A stretch of 64,000 nucleotides of DNA from Chionoecetes opilio (GCA_016584305.1 JACEEZ010016311.1:146817-210816), one strand, 5' to 3'. Positions 34,870 through 46,035 are shown, numbered from the stretch's first letter. Numbers and translations: made by a program. The notes: generated by a model not told the origin, from the letters alone.

Positions 34870-37370
34870 TGAAGCTTTATTAATATTATTTAAAAAAACA
34901 ATCCAAGAAAACATTCAAAAAAAAAAAAGATACATCATTCCGAAAAAAAAAAAATTTTCTGAAAATTTCATATAAATTTCAAAAATATTAAAATCTTGCA
35001 TCAAAAAATGTGTGACAAAGACTCAAAAAAACTATTTTCAAGGGGCAGAAAACTCTATGTTATGTCAAAAAGGACACGTCACAGTCTTTTTTCAGGTTTG
35101 CTTCTTGAAGCTTAAATCGTCACGGTTGATTCCCAGTTTGAAGAAGGACTGTTTTCCCGAAAATCTGTGGTAATGTGTTTGCGAAATCAGTCATCATCTT
35201 GATCCCCGCTCAGCAATGCATCATATTTACTTTGGACATTTTCCCAGGGCCTTGTGTAGTCTCACCCCTTTGGGCCATGTCGCCACAGGTTGCAAACCCA
35301 TCATCTCAATCAAGGGTGCAAGCAGAAGATGCTCTCGGGACCAACTAGATCAGCCAGAGTCGTTTTGTGAAACCTGAGGGAACATAGGTTTCCTGTCTGA
35401 AGCATCTGGCTTCTCATGGCGTGCAGCTTGCACAATGTCCTGCCTTCTCTTTGTCACTGAGTCTGTACCGAAGAGAGCGAACGCACAACCCCCGTGTCGG
35501 GTCACTTTTTGGGTTTCAAGTTTTTGTAGCACTCCCCTGAGCAATCTCGGGATCTGTTCTCTTAATTTCATCATGTCCTTCATGAACTGAGATCTTTGCA
35601 GGGCATCTGCGATGGGTAGATGACATCCACTGGGGTATAGAACAGCCCTAGGAAAGGTTGCGGCGTTCCAGCTTCAAACAGTTTCTTCATCGTACTCCAG
35701 CTGCTCAGCAAACTGAACTCTTCATAAAATACAGGTTTTTCTGGCCATCCCCCTGGCCTGAAAATGGCTCCAAGAGGGCCCCAGTGGATTCCGCGGGGAG
35801 GCGTGGCTCCGGGGACGATCAGTGTAACTCAGCCACTCACGGTAGTAAAGCTCTAGGGGCTTTCCGACCTCAGGTTTTCCTGTAGATTTCCTTGCACTTT
35901 TTCTTTTTTTTATTCAACATTTTTGTCTTGGACAGGGTTGTGGGGTTGTTGTGGTAAGATCTGTCCAAAAGCCCTTGAAGGCTAACCCCAAGGATTCTCG
36001 GGGCTCTTGACCTTGAAAAAACAGATTTCCCATACGCACCAAACCCGCACTTCTAAATGTGGTTCTGCAGGCCGGTAGAAACCCTTTCCCGTCAACTGTT
36101 GCTCCAAAGCCTTTAGCTCCCCCGATGTACTCCACTGTTGCTGGCCCTTGTGTCAAACAAAGGGGAGTGATACTCCAGTAAGCCCCCCATGCCTCCAGCA
36201 AAAACCCGGATCCTCTGCCCGAGCCCTTCCCGTTGAGCTGTCACACTTTTATCCCCGTGCTTGCCTTCAGGGTATACAGGTGGTCCGAGACAAGCACAGC
36301 CAGATCTCGACTGGTCCCAGGATACTTCCCAGGACATTCCCCAGCATTTTTGCATCCCCTGGGAGCAGATATTGGGGGGGTCCTCGCTAAATGCTGCCAT
36401 GTACCCCGGGGATGTGGTACCTTGTCAGCATCCTGTTCCGTCTCGTTGTTTTAGGGTTTAGATACAAATTGTCCAGGTTTTAGTCCACCAGCCTTCAAAG
36501 TAGCAGAGACTAAGGCGTCACCTTGATTGCAGACAATCCCGACGATCAGCGGGACTGCAGATATAAAACACTCATGACCCTCCTGGGAAATGTGAGAGTC
36601 ACAGTGCTTGGTGATGTGAACATCCAGGAGAGGTTTTTTGGTAATCCAGTCCTCTGGATTCCCTTCACTGTCGGTTGGTCAGCCCCGGTAACACATCGCA
36701 GGTCCTTCGCTGTGTGGCAGCTGAAAAATTTTTAGAAATTTTGGGGAAAAATTCATATCTTTTTCCTTCCCCCTTTCTGCAGTCTTGCAGCCCCTCTCTG
36801 CTGCGCTGGGGCCGTGACTCAAATTCTTGTCATGACCCGACATGTGGGGGTTTCTCTTCTTCTGATCCTGGTAGAACCTGATGTCCTTGTCCTTCTTCTC
36901 CCTTGATAGCATCGGTTCTCTCTATTTCCCGGGTGGCATCGAACTCCTATGTCGAAAAGGCTATCTAATTCCCGGACAAAGGCCTCCTTTTCCCTCCCGG
37001 GTCACCTGTTCTACCTTTATTCCTTGCAGATTCTGTGTTTTTTTGAAGTTCAAAATCTGCGCTGCATTGACTTGGGCTGTCTTGATCCCAGCTACTGCCA
37101 GAATGGGGTGATAGCCCCACTGTTTTATTTGGGGAGGTCGATCTTTGGATTCCCTGTATTTTCTGGCAAATTGGAGATGGAGGGGTACTGGAAGGCCTGT
37201 CTGTTGGTGGGTAATGGGAGCCACTGATTTGGGTGATGGGTAGCCGATCAGGAAATTTTTGTAGCAGATTAGTAGCAGGTCGGGGTGAGCTTTTCTCTGG
37301 ACGGAGGGGGAGGTTTTGAGATGTCCAACTTTGGTCCTCGGAGCTCCTTGCTTCTGCCATTTGGAAGTTT
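34870..37370 (-). pseudogene. Broken gene of a multi-copy arthropod 'uncharacterized' family (FDTxASNSG motif)
   Basis: The minus strand from 37360 has an ATG, a P/S-rich stretch, then GYHPILAVAGIKTAQVNA, EAFVRELDSLFDIGV with a Cys, and FYQDQKKRNPHMSGHDKNLS. Further on come DLAVLVS, GPPVYPEGK and LFDTRASNSGVHRG, then ACRTTF. The order LFDI-cysteine block, xxDQ+K+xHxSG, PxYPEGK, FDTxASNxG, CRxH is one I recognise from a large family of unnamed arthropod proteins. The Asp in FDT suggests an RNase H-like (transposase-type) fold, but that is inference. At least six frame changes are needed. An AATAAAG on the minus strand near 34875 could be its poly(A) signal. It has the same strand as element B but no retroviral homology, so it is probably a nested insertion. 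Confidence 0.5.
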
Positions 37371-38304
37371 CTTGTGAAGTATCCCTGGGTTTTTTAGCAG
37401 GTTTTCAAAAGATCGCAAAAAAACATAACAGACCATTAGATTCTGCTAAAACCATTTTGGGAATTTTTGGGCTAGAGTGAAAAAATTAATTTAGTTTAAT
37501 TTTTTTAAAATTTGTCTGTAAATATCACATTTAAAATTTCCTAAAGTTTCATCATTTTTATGTTTTGTCAGCATCTAAACTTGCTTTAACCTGCTTATGC
37601 CCATTTTTTTTGAAAAAAAAGCGAAAAAAAACATCAACTGCCCGAAAATGGGTTTTTAGAAAAGTGTAAGAAAAGAACTTCATGCTTCAGAGGGAAAGGG
37701 TTTCCCGACATTTGGGTTTTAATGGTTTTTAATTTTTTGACTTTTCCCGGTAAAAAAAATTGGAAACCCTGCGGGGGTATAAAAAAAAAAAAGGGAAAAA
37801 TTTTTTTTTAACAGGGCTAATCCCCTTTAACCGCTCGTTTTGTCGGCTGGTATCTCTTTCTTGGGTTTCATACTTCCTCCCCTAATCTCCAAAAACCCTC
37901 TGCCCCCTTCTCCCAAAAATTAAACAAATCCCCATCTTGTAGAAAAAAAAAAAAGGGGATATGCTGATATTAATAAGGTCTAGGTTGGGCTTTCTTTTTA
38001 AGGTGGCTATTACAGCCCGACAACCCGCAGAAGTTGCTTCTTGCCGGGGCGTCTATAAAAACCTCAACACTGACATCCCCTTATTATTTTAAGGTGGGTA
38101 AACCCGGGCCCCCTAACCTGCCTGCAGCCCAGCCTGAAGTTGTGCATGTTTAAATTTTCGAGTTTCTCATTAAAAAAGCTCCTGCCCCTTGTTAAAATGC
38201 ACTCCTCATGCGCAAGTCTTTTGCATATGGTTTTGGCGTTAAGCTTTAAATTTTCCTATACTGAGTTTGTTTCTTGTTCAATTTTTTTATTTTTCCTTTT
38301 GATT
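37371..38304 (-). other. AT-rich unassigned part of element B
   Basis: Poly-A/T-rich sequence. GCAGGGTTTCCAATTTTTT on the minus strand near 37770 resembles the CAGGGTTTCC-type ends of some hAT elements, but no partner end was found. No gene. Confidence 0.3.
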
Positions 38305-38690
38305 TTATCGTAGTTTTTTGCTCAACCCTCCAGCGTAATGGTCTGTTATGATTGGTTCTATCATACAAATCCTTATCTCACAGCGGCACGTTGCCTGGAC
38401 GGCTTCTACTACCTTCCTAATATTTTCCACTATGTCTCCCACCTTACTGGCTTCTTTGATATCATTACTGCCTAACCATAGGATGACTAACTCAAATTCT
38501 TTCTGCAATATTCCGTTCAATCTATCATTTAAAAAAAAATGTAATCATGCCTCCTGGCGCTCTATAAACCTCTACTGTTACGTTAGGATCATCTACTTCC
38601 ACGGTATGAGGGACCTGACTATGACCAACTAACGCTATACCCTGTACATGGATGTGATCACTGGGCACTGGCACTTGAAAAATAAAGAGG
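38305..38690 (-). pseudogene. SGNH-hydrolase-like leader ORF of element B
   Basis: Minus strand: a block-I-like stretch GIALVGHSQVPH, then VEVYRAPGGMI, a poly-T frameshift near 38530, then ILQKEFELVILWLGSNDI and CEIRICMIEP. G-x-S, a conserved Gly and the GxND motif are in the order expected for SGNH/GDSL hydrolases. Sequences downstream (38300-38150) still look coding (FNAKTICKRLAHEE in one frame), so the ORF probably continued. It lies about 110 bases inside the 5' LTR, the same relative place as in element A. Enzyme activity is not shown. The only lesion in the conserved part is at a T-homopolymer, so the original may be intact. Confidence 0.6.
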
Positions 38691-38803
38691 AATTAGTTAG
38701 CACGTGGGTAAGGGGAAGCCTGAAATGAATCCCTAACCAGCTGCCACCAACTTGTAGCGCCCCCCCTTATAGCTTGATGTTAACTTGAAGAGCTCCACAA
38801 ACC

Positions 38804-39614
38804 TGGCGATTACGCTGCCACCACCCACAATAAGTGGGAAAAAAATTAAAGATTTAGAGAATATGTGAGTATAACTGGGACTTAATAAACGACTCTTAAC
38901 AGGGTTTCTATATATTATCACTGTGTTGATACCAGTATTCACAGCCCCACTCTAAGTTTTCACCAAAATCACTAAACAATAATAATACCCGACCGACGCG
39001 ATTCTTACTCGGGCTTAACATAATCCCAAAATTCCTAACCACCGTCCCTAGGTAATGTACCTATCTACACACACACTCGCGATGAATCATGGCCTTAGCT
39101 CTATACACTGGTGTGTCAGGGGTCATCCACTCAGCTCAGACTCAGCAACCCACAACCACCATCAGCACACACGTGGGTCCCTCAAGGTTAAACCACCCAC
39201 TCAGCTCAGCTCACTCCAGAACCCTGAATACACATAACCCAATAAATATATTATGTCCAATACATAACTAATCAATGCCCTATACATCCTTATAAATACA
39301 TCGCCCCACACATACCTTCGAAAAGGGTTGTACGACACGACTCTCCGCGCGTGTGTTCGCGACAAAGGCTGGCCAGAGAGAGAGAGAGAAAACCGTGTAT
39401 TTTCCCTTACCTCGCCTTCTTGCCGTGACGTCACTAGCGACCGCGGGTGTAAAATATTGCCGGAACCTATATCTAACTGATTAAGGACTGAGGAGTGAAG
39501 TAAAATTGTGAGCATTTAATTACTAGCTATATATGTATTACTTTACTCTCACCACTCAATGTAAACTTTTCGTCAATCGTGAGTCACAGGATTAACCCAT
39601 TTTCTCGCATTACA
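38804..39614 (-). repeat. 5' LTR of element B (minus strand), clean copy
   Basis: It runs on the + strand from TGGCGATTACGCTGCC to CTCGCATTACA, with TG...CA termini. An internal GA run (39375-39391) is also in the other LTR. This copy is free of the homopolymer errors of 26711-27594 and should be used as the reference sequence. Confidence 0.88.
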
Positions 39615-40063
39615 AATATAAGCTCGACCACCACCACTACCTCTGTGTATTTTCCATGCGTTATTTCTCGTGTTCTCTAGTAGTACAGGAGCATTAGTAA
39701 AAATTTAACGAAAACCTAGAAAAAAATAGTAGAAAGCTGATTTTTTCAGGGGAGCTCCAGAAAACCATAAGCATGTCCACTGTGCAAAGTTCTGCAAATT
39801 CAACCTGGTGGCATTTTCAGAATGGACCCATTTACTCTACTTGAGGTAAGGATTGATTTGACATCTTCAAGCCTCATATAGTTGGGCAGTGATGTTGATT
39901 TTTCTATGTGAACAGTATTTTTGATGATACAGCCAATTTAAGTACAGGAAAATGTATACGCTCTAAAACGACTGGCGCCATGTTGTGACGTCACTAGCTT
40001 AGACAACAGAGCAAAACAGCTGTAAAGCGGCCGCTACTATTATGTACTACCTACTAATACACC

Positions 40064-40653
40064 AACTTGCATTACCCCTACTACCGCAAGATGACCAGTA
40101 ATCCTCCTTCAAGTGATGTAGTAGGTATTCACTGTGTTTGTGAATATGTAAGTTGTAGTTTATAAGGAAAAAGTGGATAGACAGAGATAAGTGGCCCGTG
40201 ACACCTGACAAGTGACGACTTCTGGGATCGGCATTCCTTATAGGGAGCTTAAATGAACCTGCAATGACATGTAAAGCTAGACAGATAGACGAACTCATAG
40301 AGGAACAGGTAGAAATGTATGGCTTTCTTTCCCCACATAAGCAAAACATACACCCTTCGTCACTCTACTCACCACTACAACCTTTACTAACCATACATTT
40401 CTACCTGTTCCTCTATGAGTTCGTCTATCTGTCTAGCTGTAGCTACATGTCATTGCAGGTCATTTAAGCTCCCTATAAGGAATGCCGATCCCAGAAGTCA
40501 TCACTTGTCTGGTGTCACGGGCCACTTTGCTCTGTCTATCCACTTTTTCCTTATAAACTACAACTTACATATTCACAAACACAGTGAATACCTACTACAT
40601 CACTTGAAGGAGGATTACTGGTCATCTTGCGGTTAGTAGGGGTAATGCAAGTT
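40064..40653. mobile_element. Foldback MITE nested upstream of the zinc-cluster gene
   Basis: Arms 40064-40322 and 40389-40653 pair over about 260 bp with few mismatches. The outer ends are AACTTGCATTACCCCTAC and its complement; the spacer of about 65 nt contains CATAAGCAAAACATAC. Near-perfect pairing means recent formation or gene conversion. No coding capacity. Confidence 0.88.
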
Positions 40654-41143
40654 AGTTAGGTTAGTAAAATAAAAACTATAATTTGCGGTTTGCTGAGCCA
40701 AAACAAGCCGATCAGCTGATCAGGCGAGACTGAGTCTGCAGTTACTACGTCACAACCAATCACAGCGCGTTCCGCCGTGTTGTGATATTTTGGCCCCAAA
40801 AAGGCTATATATTTTCATTTATGGTGCATTTCTCAGCAAAAGAATATGAGTACAGTGATATGTAGCCTATATTGCACCCAAAGCTTTATAATACTCCGTG
40901 TTTTAGGTGTGAGTAAATGGGTCCATTGAAGATGGCCGCTATAAAAATTTGCGATAAATGGTTAAAATACCAAAATCGGCATAACTGGCAACTTATTACA
41001 GTGGACCCATGCCATGTTCATTTTGAGTTAAAATAATTAGCATAAAGTGTAATTACTAGTATATTATAATAATAGTGAGTGATAATTAGCATAAATTATA
41101 ATTAATAGTATATTATAATAATAATAATAATTATAATAATAAT

Positions 41144-41158
41144 TTTCTCGTTTTTCAG
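41144..41158 (+). other. Candidate 3' splice site before the zinc-cluster ORF
   Basis: TTTTCTCGTTTTTCAG is a pyrimidine tract ending in AG, eight bases before the ATGATG start, in otherwise AT-rich DNA. The ORF may therefore be the last or only coding exon after a noncoding upstream exon. Confidence 0.5.
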
Positions 41159-41166
41159 GTGTTGTC

Positions 41167-42051
41167 ATGATGGCAAAGTTTTGCAGTATTCCCACATGCG
41201 GTAAGCAGATCACATCAGATCGTGCAGAGGTCCATGATAAGGGCCTTGAGGGACTCCTACGAGCCAGCATTGAAAGAGAAGATGGTTTGCAATCTGTATT
41301 TGAGAGGAAGAGGTCACAATTGCCAGTCCCAGTCCATGGTAAATGTCGTCGCAAATACATTCGACCATGCAGTATTACTTCTCACAAAAGGAAAAGGGAA
41401 GAAGAGCCATTGGCCTCTGATTGGGGCACATCATCTTCAAAATTACGTTCAAGAACTCGAGTTTTCAATATAAAAGAAGATTGTCTCTATTGTGCAAAGA
41501 CTGTAATAGACTACAATGTAGAAACAAAGATACCCCGCAACCGTCGGGTACGGGCACATGATGCTATGACAAAAGCCACCCTTCAAAGCGTAATTGAGAA
41601 AGCTGGCGATCGCCATGATGAGTGGGGAGATGCTGTTAGACTTCGCGTATCCAATGAGTTAGATTTTATTGCTGCTGAAGTCAAGTACCACCATGACTGT
41701 CAGGTGCTCTTCTATGCTGGCAAACCAATCCCTCCAACTTCAGCAGCTGCCAAGTTCCATAGCTATAGAACATACCATGCTGTTCAGCAATGGCAGGGAA
41801 ATGAGCTACCACCAAATGAGTGGGGGTGGGAGTACAGAGAGGGGATACTTGTTCCAATCTATACCGATAGGCCTGTTGCTCCCGAGAAGGTACTGAAAAT
41901 GGTATCTTGCGGCTGCAAGGTAGGGTGTGGAAAGTCATGTCGTTGTTACAAGGCACGGATGGAGTGTACCATAATGTGCACTGGTTGCAGTGGGTACAAT
42001 TGTAAAAATTCGCATGTTCTTGATGTGCAAGGCGAAGGGGATACCAACTGA
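41167..42051 (+). CDS. Intact zinc-cluster protein (two CxxC/HxxC modules and a tesmin/CXC-like cysteine cluster)
   Basis: 294 residues, uninterrupted, with two start Mets in tandem. The N-terminal module has C6 and C11 with H57-x2-C60. The second module has C106-x2-C109 with H175-x2-C178. A basic patch HKRKREEE (73-80) could be a nuclear signal. The C-terminus has nine cysteines (C248, C250, C254, C258, C260, C267, C271, C274, C279) in CGCKVGCGKSCRC-type spacing, as in tesmin/TSO1 CXC DNA-binding domains, preceded by PNEWGWEYREG and DRPVAPEKVLK. Arthropod relatives I recall are longer, with a catalytic-looking middle. Here residues 190-205 may be the joint of an internal deletion. Probable DNA- or zinc-binding protein of a transposon; function unknown. 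AATAAA and an A-rich tract follow at about 42170-42195. Confidence 0.75.
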   Translation: MMAKFCSIPTCGKQITSDRAEVHDKGLEGLLRASIEREDGLQSVFERKRSQLPVPVHGKCRRKYIRPCSITSHKRKREEEPLASDWGTSSSKLRSRTRVFNIKEDCLYCAKTVIDYNVETKIPRNRRVRAHDAMTKATLQSVIEKAGDRHDEWGDAVRLRVSNELDFIAAEVKYHHDCQVLFYAGKPIPPTSAAAKFHSYRTYHAVQQWQGNELPPNEWGWEYREGILVPIYTDRPVAPEKVLKMVSCGCKVGCGKSCRCYKARMECTIMCTGCSGYNCKNSHVLDVQGEGDTN

Positions 42052-42506
42052 TTAGACATTCCTTCAACATATGGTTGGGTTATTTGTGGTTTCTAATTGG
42101 TGTTTTGACAATATAACATAGTTTGGCTATTATAAATGTAACGTACATAACATAGTTGTGGTATTATTAAAATAAAAAAATAAAAAAAAAAAAAAATTCT
42201 TCACCTTATTGAATTTATAGCTAATTATTTCAACTCAAAATATTTTTTATGGCTCCATTGTATTCAGCACACTCTAAAACATAGATGTACACACAAAAAT
42301 CTTATTACTACGAACTCGGATGGATGATCATAGTACTTTTCATTTTATCGTTAATTGTGATGGGGCCATTTTGAATTACGAAAATGCCACGAGGTTGAAT
42401 TTGCAGAACTTTGCATAAGGGCGATATATACAATATTTTGGAGCTCTCCTGAAAAAATCAGCTTTCTACTATTTATTTCCACCTTTTAGCTATTGCTCCT
42501 GTACTA

Positions 42507-42964
42507 TAGTTCTAACCCTCTCACGTGCCCCTCTAGTAGCTACTATATACCATCCTTCCTACAGCATCACGCTACGCCACCAGCACCCTCTACAGGCCGT
42601 GCAATAGGTAGTAATTATTAGTGACTTGAAAAATAGCGTCACGATTGCGATATGTGGCAACACCTGTGGACCCCGCTATACAGAATCCACAATTGTAACC
42701 TTTGCAATAGCGCTGTTGTCAGGGATTATAGCGCTATATAGGTAGGGCAGGGAGTGAAGGGGGATATAGTGAAGGGAGTAATAGGTGTGTCATGGGGTAC
42801 AAAAGGGAGGAAGTAAGGGAAGCAAGGCGGTTTTATACTGCAATTTTTTCTGATAAGAGCGAGCGGGAGTGACCAGTGAGACGAGGTAACGTCATTGTGA
42901 CGTCACGGTGACGTCACGATAACAAGACGCACGTAGCAAATACGTGTAGTCTGAACCGGGCCTT
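42507..42964. other. Unassigned spacer
   Basis: No gene. TGACGTCA motifs cluster at 42885-42915; with no promoter context this is only noted. Confidence 0.35.
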
Positions 42965-43840
42965 ACTGTAATTAATTTATGCTCATGATATGCAACAATG
43001 TCTCGTGAACACGATGGTAGGTTCAGTATTTTCTGAATATCATCTGGTAGTTTGATAACGCCGGACATACCTATGTGATGTCAAGCTTCTCCCTCTTATC
43101 TGTAACTGTTAAGTATCCATGGAGCGCGGATTTGGGTTTATTTGTAATTTAAAGAGATATTTGATATCTAGTGTAGGTTAATCTATATTAATAACATTCT
43201 CCATTGTCACTGCAACAATTTTATTATTTCAATGGTAAGATTTATACCTGTTGTAAAGTGTAGTATATAGAAATGTATTTATAGGATTATATCAAATTAC
43301 TTATTAATTTTTTCCACAATGTGTATAACTAGTGTATAGCTTCACAAAGTATATAACTACACACATAGCGTATAACTCTGTGGCTGGAACACTGCGGGCT
43401 GGAGGCACGGAGCTCTGTGACTGGGAGGGGAGGGTAATAAACCCTGGGCGAGGGAAATAGTACCGACGAGGCTGCGGAAGCGACGCTCAGCACGGCGAAA
43501 AGCTGTTCCGTCACAAGTTTGATATGTTCATGGCAATTTTTTACCATCTCCTTATTGTTGCATTGGTACGTGTCATATACCTTCAGAATCGGAAAAATGT
43601 AATGATTCCGAGACAGTGAATGAAAATTCAATGCAAGCAAAATTACAGGAATAATAGGGAGTTGAAGCAAAGAATATGAAAGAAAATGTTTATGCACCGT
43701 TATATTTTGCTCACATTATCTTATTATAGGTATAGCTTATTGTATTAAATTCATATTCATGGTGTGGAGTACTGTCTTGTGAAGACGATGATAGGTTCAG
43801 TTATCCTATATCATCTGGTAGTTTGATAATATCCGGATGT
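42965..43840 (+). repeat. Diverged repeat pair related to the 32-33 kb foldback
   Basis: About 42975-43072 and about 43730-43832 share TTCATG.TATG/CATATTCATGG, GATGATAGGTTCAGT and ATATCATCTGGTAGTTTGATAA in direct orientation. 43555-43700 contains GGTACGTGTCATA, GAGACAGTGAATGAAAA and AATGTTTATGCACC, shared with the 24.99-25.31 kb and 32-33.6 kb repeats. No gene is recognised in the middle section (43080-43500). Confidence 0.6.
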
Positions 43841-44364
43841 TCGATGCCGGATGTTCGAACGTTCGTAACGCCTCTCTAAGATCATCTTTGCACTTAGATT
43901 GATCTTGGAACGCTCGTAACGCGTTTAGAGGTATTATCAAACGATCTTTGCGAACATCCATCCGCCATATTTGTTCGTTGTTCCACCGTAGTGCTAAGGT
44001 TGCTGAAGACCACTCGCACACTGTTCGTAGGGTCGCATGATGAAGGTTTTTCTAATATACAAGCCATATAAAGTTATATATTAGTTGTTTATTTCATGTT
44101 GAGTTGTTTATGGTTGTTACAGGACGCTGTAGGGGGAATGTGAATTAAAATAAAGGGTGCAATGAATGGTATGCTGCCGAATGCCTATAGGTGACTGGAA
44201 TGAGTGAAGTGCAAATAAAAAAGAAATGTGTCTTGTGCTAGAAGTGTATAGAGAAGATGATATGGGAGAGGAAGATGCAGGAAGTGAAGGAGGAGAATAG
44301 GAGACAAGGATGAGATGGAGAGAATGAGTCATGTGAAGGATACGGATGGACTAGCAATACAGGG

Positions 44365-44598
44365 AGTTTCGTACACAAGTTGTTTCGTACCCGGGTTTTG
44401 TTAGCTGTTTCGTACACTGATTTTGAGTTTTTTCGTACATATATACCTGGTGTGTCGTTTCGTAACTCTAGTCATCAAGTTAAACTCTGACCTGAGTGTA
44501 CGAAACGACTACGATTTCATATAGACTACGAAACAACTTTTAGGTCTACGAATGATCGAATCTACTGGTGTACGTACGAAACAACTTGTGTACGAACT
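44365..44598. mobile_element. MITE with TTTCGTACAC/GTGTACGAAA ends
   Basis: The left end AGTTTCGTACACAAGTTG mirrors the right end CAACTTGTGTACGAACT. CGTAC-containing units recur in forward orientation in the left half and inverted in the right half. Related copies: about 48725-48889 and about 50065-50205. Confidence 0.75.
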
Positions 44599-44718
44599 GA
44601 CTGCATCCTCCTCTCATCAATGCTACGGAGAGACAAAGATAAGAGACATTCGAGCACCGGTGTACTAGTGCATGGAATGCATGTATACTGTAGGTGGAAA
44701 AGTGAAATACATAAAGGT

Positions 44719-44748
44719 ATTTTTTTTTTTTTTTTTTTTTTTTTTTCT
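44719..44748 (+). repeat. Poly-T tract
   Basis: About 27 consecutive T ending in TTCTTCTTT. It could mark the tail of a minus-strand retrocopy, but no body is recognisable. Confidence 0.8.
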
Positions 44749-45034
44749 TCTTTATAAGTGCAGTTTAGACCAATACAATACAACACAACCAATCGGTGGT
44801 TTTAAGTACCCTGAACGTTCCCTGAACCCTGAAGTACCCTGAACGTTCTTATTATAAGGAGTATTTCTAACCCACACAAAAGCTATCGGAAATGAAAAAA
44901 ATAACACATGGGGATCTGGGGGGGCGAAACCCCCCCCCCCAGTGAGGTTAGGTTACGTAATCAATGCCCTGGTTAGATTAGTAACTAGCAGGGGGTCTTG
45001 GGGGGCGTAGCCCCCCCAGTTATGTCAGAAGAGT

Positions 45035-45265
45035 ACTGGTCAAAAGGGAGTATTGGTTGAAACTGCATATTTACCTAGAAGAGTGTGTAGAGGATAAAGG
45101 AATGTGTGATTGGTGGGCAAGAATGTCTGAGAAGAGTACGTAGGTATACAATGGTAGAGTAGTGGTCAATAGGGAGTATTGGTTGAAACTGCATATTGAC
45201 CTAAAAGAGTATGTAGAGGATAAAGGAATGTGTGATTGGTGGGCAAGGATGTCTGCGAAGAGTAG
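45035..45265 (+). repeat. Tandem duplication, period about 126 bp, two copies
   Basis: GGGAGTATTGGTTGAAACTG begins at 45046 and again at 45172. Both copies run on through GTAGAGGATAAAGGAATGTG and GATTGGTGGGCAAG with few differences. Confidence 0.9.
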
Positions 45266-45909
45266 GTACACTCTACTCCAACTCTAAGAGATGGTATGTG
45301 AGTAAAGCGAAAGTATTGAATGAATGGTTCAATGATGGAAGCTGGGGTAGTGAGATGTTATTCTAGGCAAGTTCACGACCACTGAAATTGTGGGGTTATA
45401 GCACATAAAAATCACTAGAATGCAGGCTTTCATTTCAACCTAACCCATCTACTGTAATATGTCAAGTCGGTATTATTTCGGTGCTGAGCTGGGGGGGAAT
45501 CACCCCCGCTCAATCACTAACCTAACCTAGACATATAGTCAACTGGCCAACCTAACCTAACCTAACTGTTAAGGCTATTGCTGGTATTTAATCCCTGAAT
45601 TCAGAAGCACGGTTAAAATAGGAACACTCACCGACGAAAAAAATAGGAACGTTGGCGAGAATTCCTATCGGCGACAGTTCCAGGTATTGTCTAGTTACTT
45701 GGATAAGGTATCCCATTAATAATACCCACCCTAAAATGGGTGGGTATTAGATTGGTAGTGGGCTTTCAAAAGTCCTAGGATTCTTACCTACATCATCGTG
45801 TAGATTTCTTCATTCTGAGTATTTAGAACCCCATTTCCCATGGTACAATTGAATAATAATGGCGTTACATGTACGTACTACGGAAAATCTACCGTTATTT
45901 CAGCCATAA

Positions 45910-46035
45910 ACTGTTAAGTTAGGTTAAATCAGATTAGGTTAGTTTAGGTTAGAGGTGGGGTTTGGTTTAGTCGTCTAAGTAAGGTTAAATCAGACTAGGT
46001 TAGGTTAGGTTAGAGGTGGGGTTTGGGTTAGTAAC
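45910..46035 (+). repeat. Tandem duplication rich in AGGTTAGG
   Basis: GGTTAAATCAGA followed by GGTTAGAGGTGGGGTTTGG is present twice, period about 61 bp, with short TTAGG-like runs. Confidence 0.8.

Larger units (their letters stand above)
26711..39614 (-). mobile_element. Ty3/Gypsy element B (minus strand, 12.9 kb with nested insertions)
   Basis: It is defined by LTRs at 26711-27594 and 38804-39614. Going 5' to 3' on the minus strand the order is LTR, SGNH-like ORF (38690-38305), a broken non-retroviral gene (37370-34870), a 1.5-kb foldback insertion (33660-32150), RT remnant (31.2-30.85 kb), integrase remnant (29.4-29.0 kb) and LTR. No convincing target duplication is visible (left flank ...ACCCC, right flank AATAT). 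Much of the interior is poor-quality consensus, so reading frames cannot be trusted. Confidence 0.8.
39681..42506. mobile_element. TIR element carrying a zinc-cluster gene, 2.8 kb
   Basis: The outer ends TAGTACAGGAGCA (39681) and TGCTCCTGTACTA (to 42506) are inverted. Stronger inverted matches follow just inside: AGTAGAAAGCTGATTTTTTCAGG and GCAAAGTTCTGCAAATTCAACCT each occur on both sides in opposite orientation. The flank repeats TAG (or TA), a possible target duplication. It contains a foldback MITE (40064-40653) and an intact ORF (41167-42051). The element type is not recognised. Confidence 0.7.

Noticed and set aside
36148..37227. Plus-strand ORFs in 35-37 kb as coding
   Set aside because: The minus strand carries the recognisable family motifs in order; the plus frames are shadows.
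42885..42915. Clustered TGACGTCA sites as a CREB-type promoter
   Set aside because: No downstream gene or start-site signal; motif alone is weak evidence.
43806..44021. 71-aa minus-strand ORF at the left end of the 3.1-kb element
   Set aside because: It coincides with the TIR, whose mirror copy does not encode a similar peptide.
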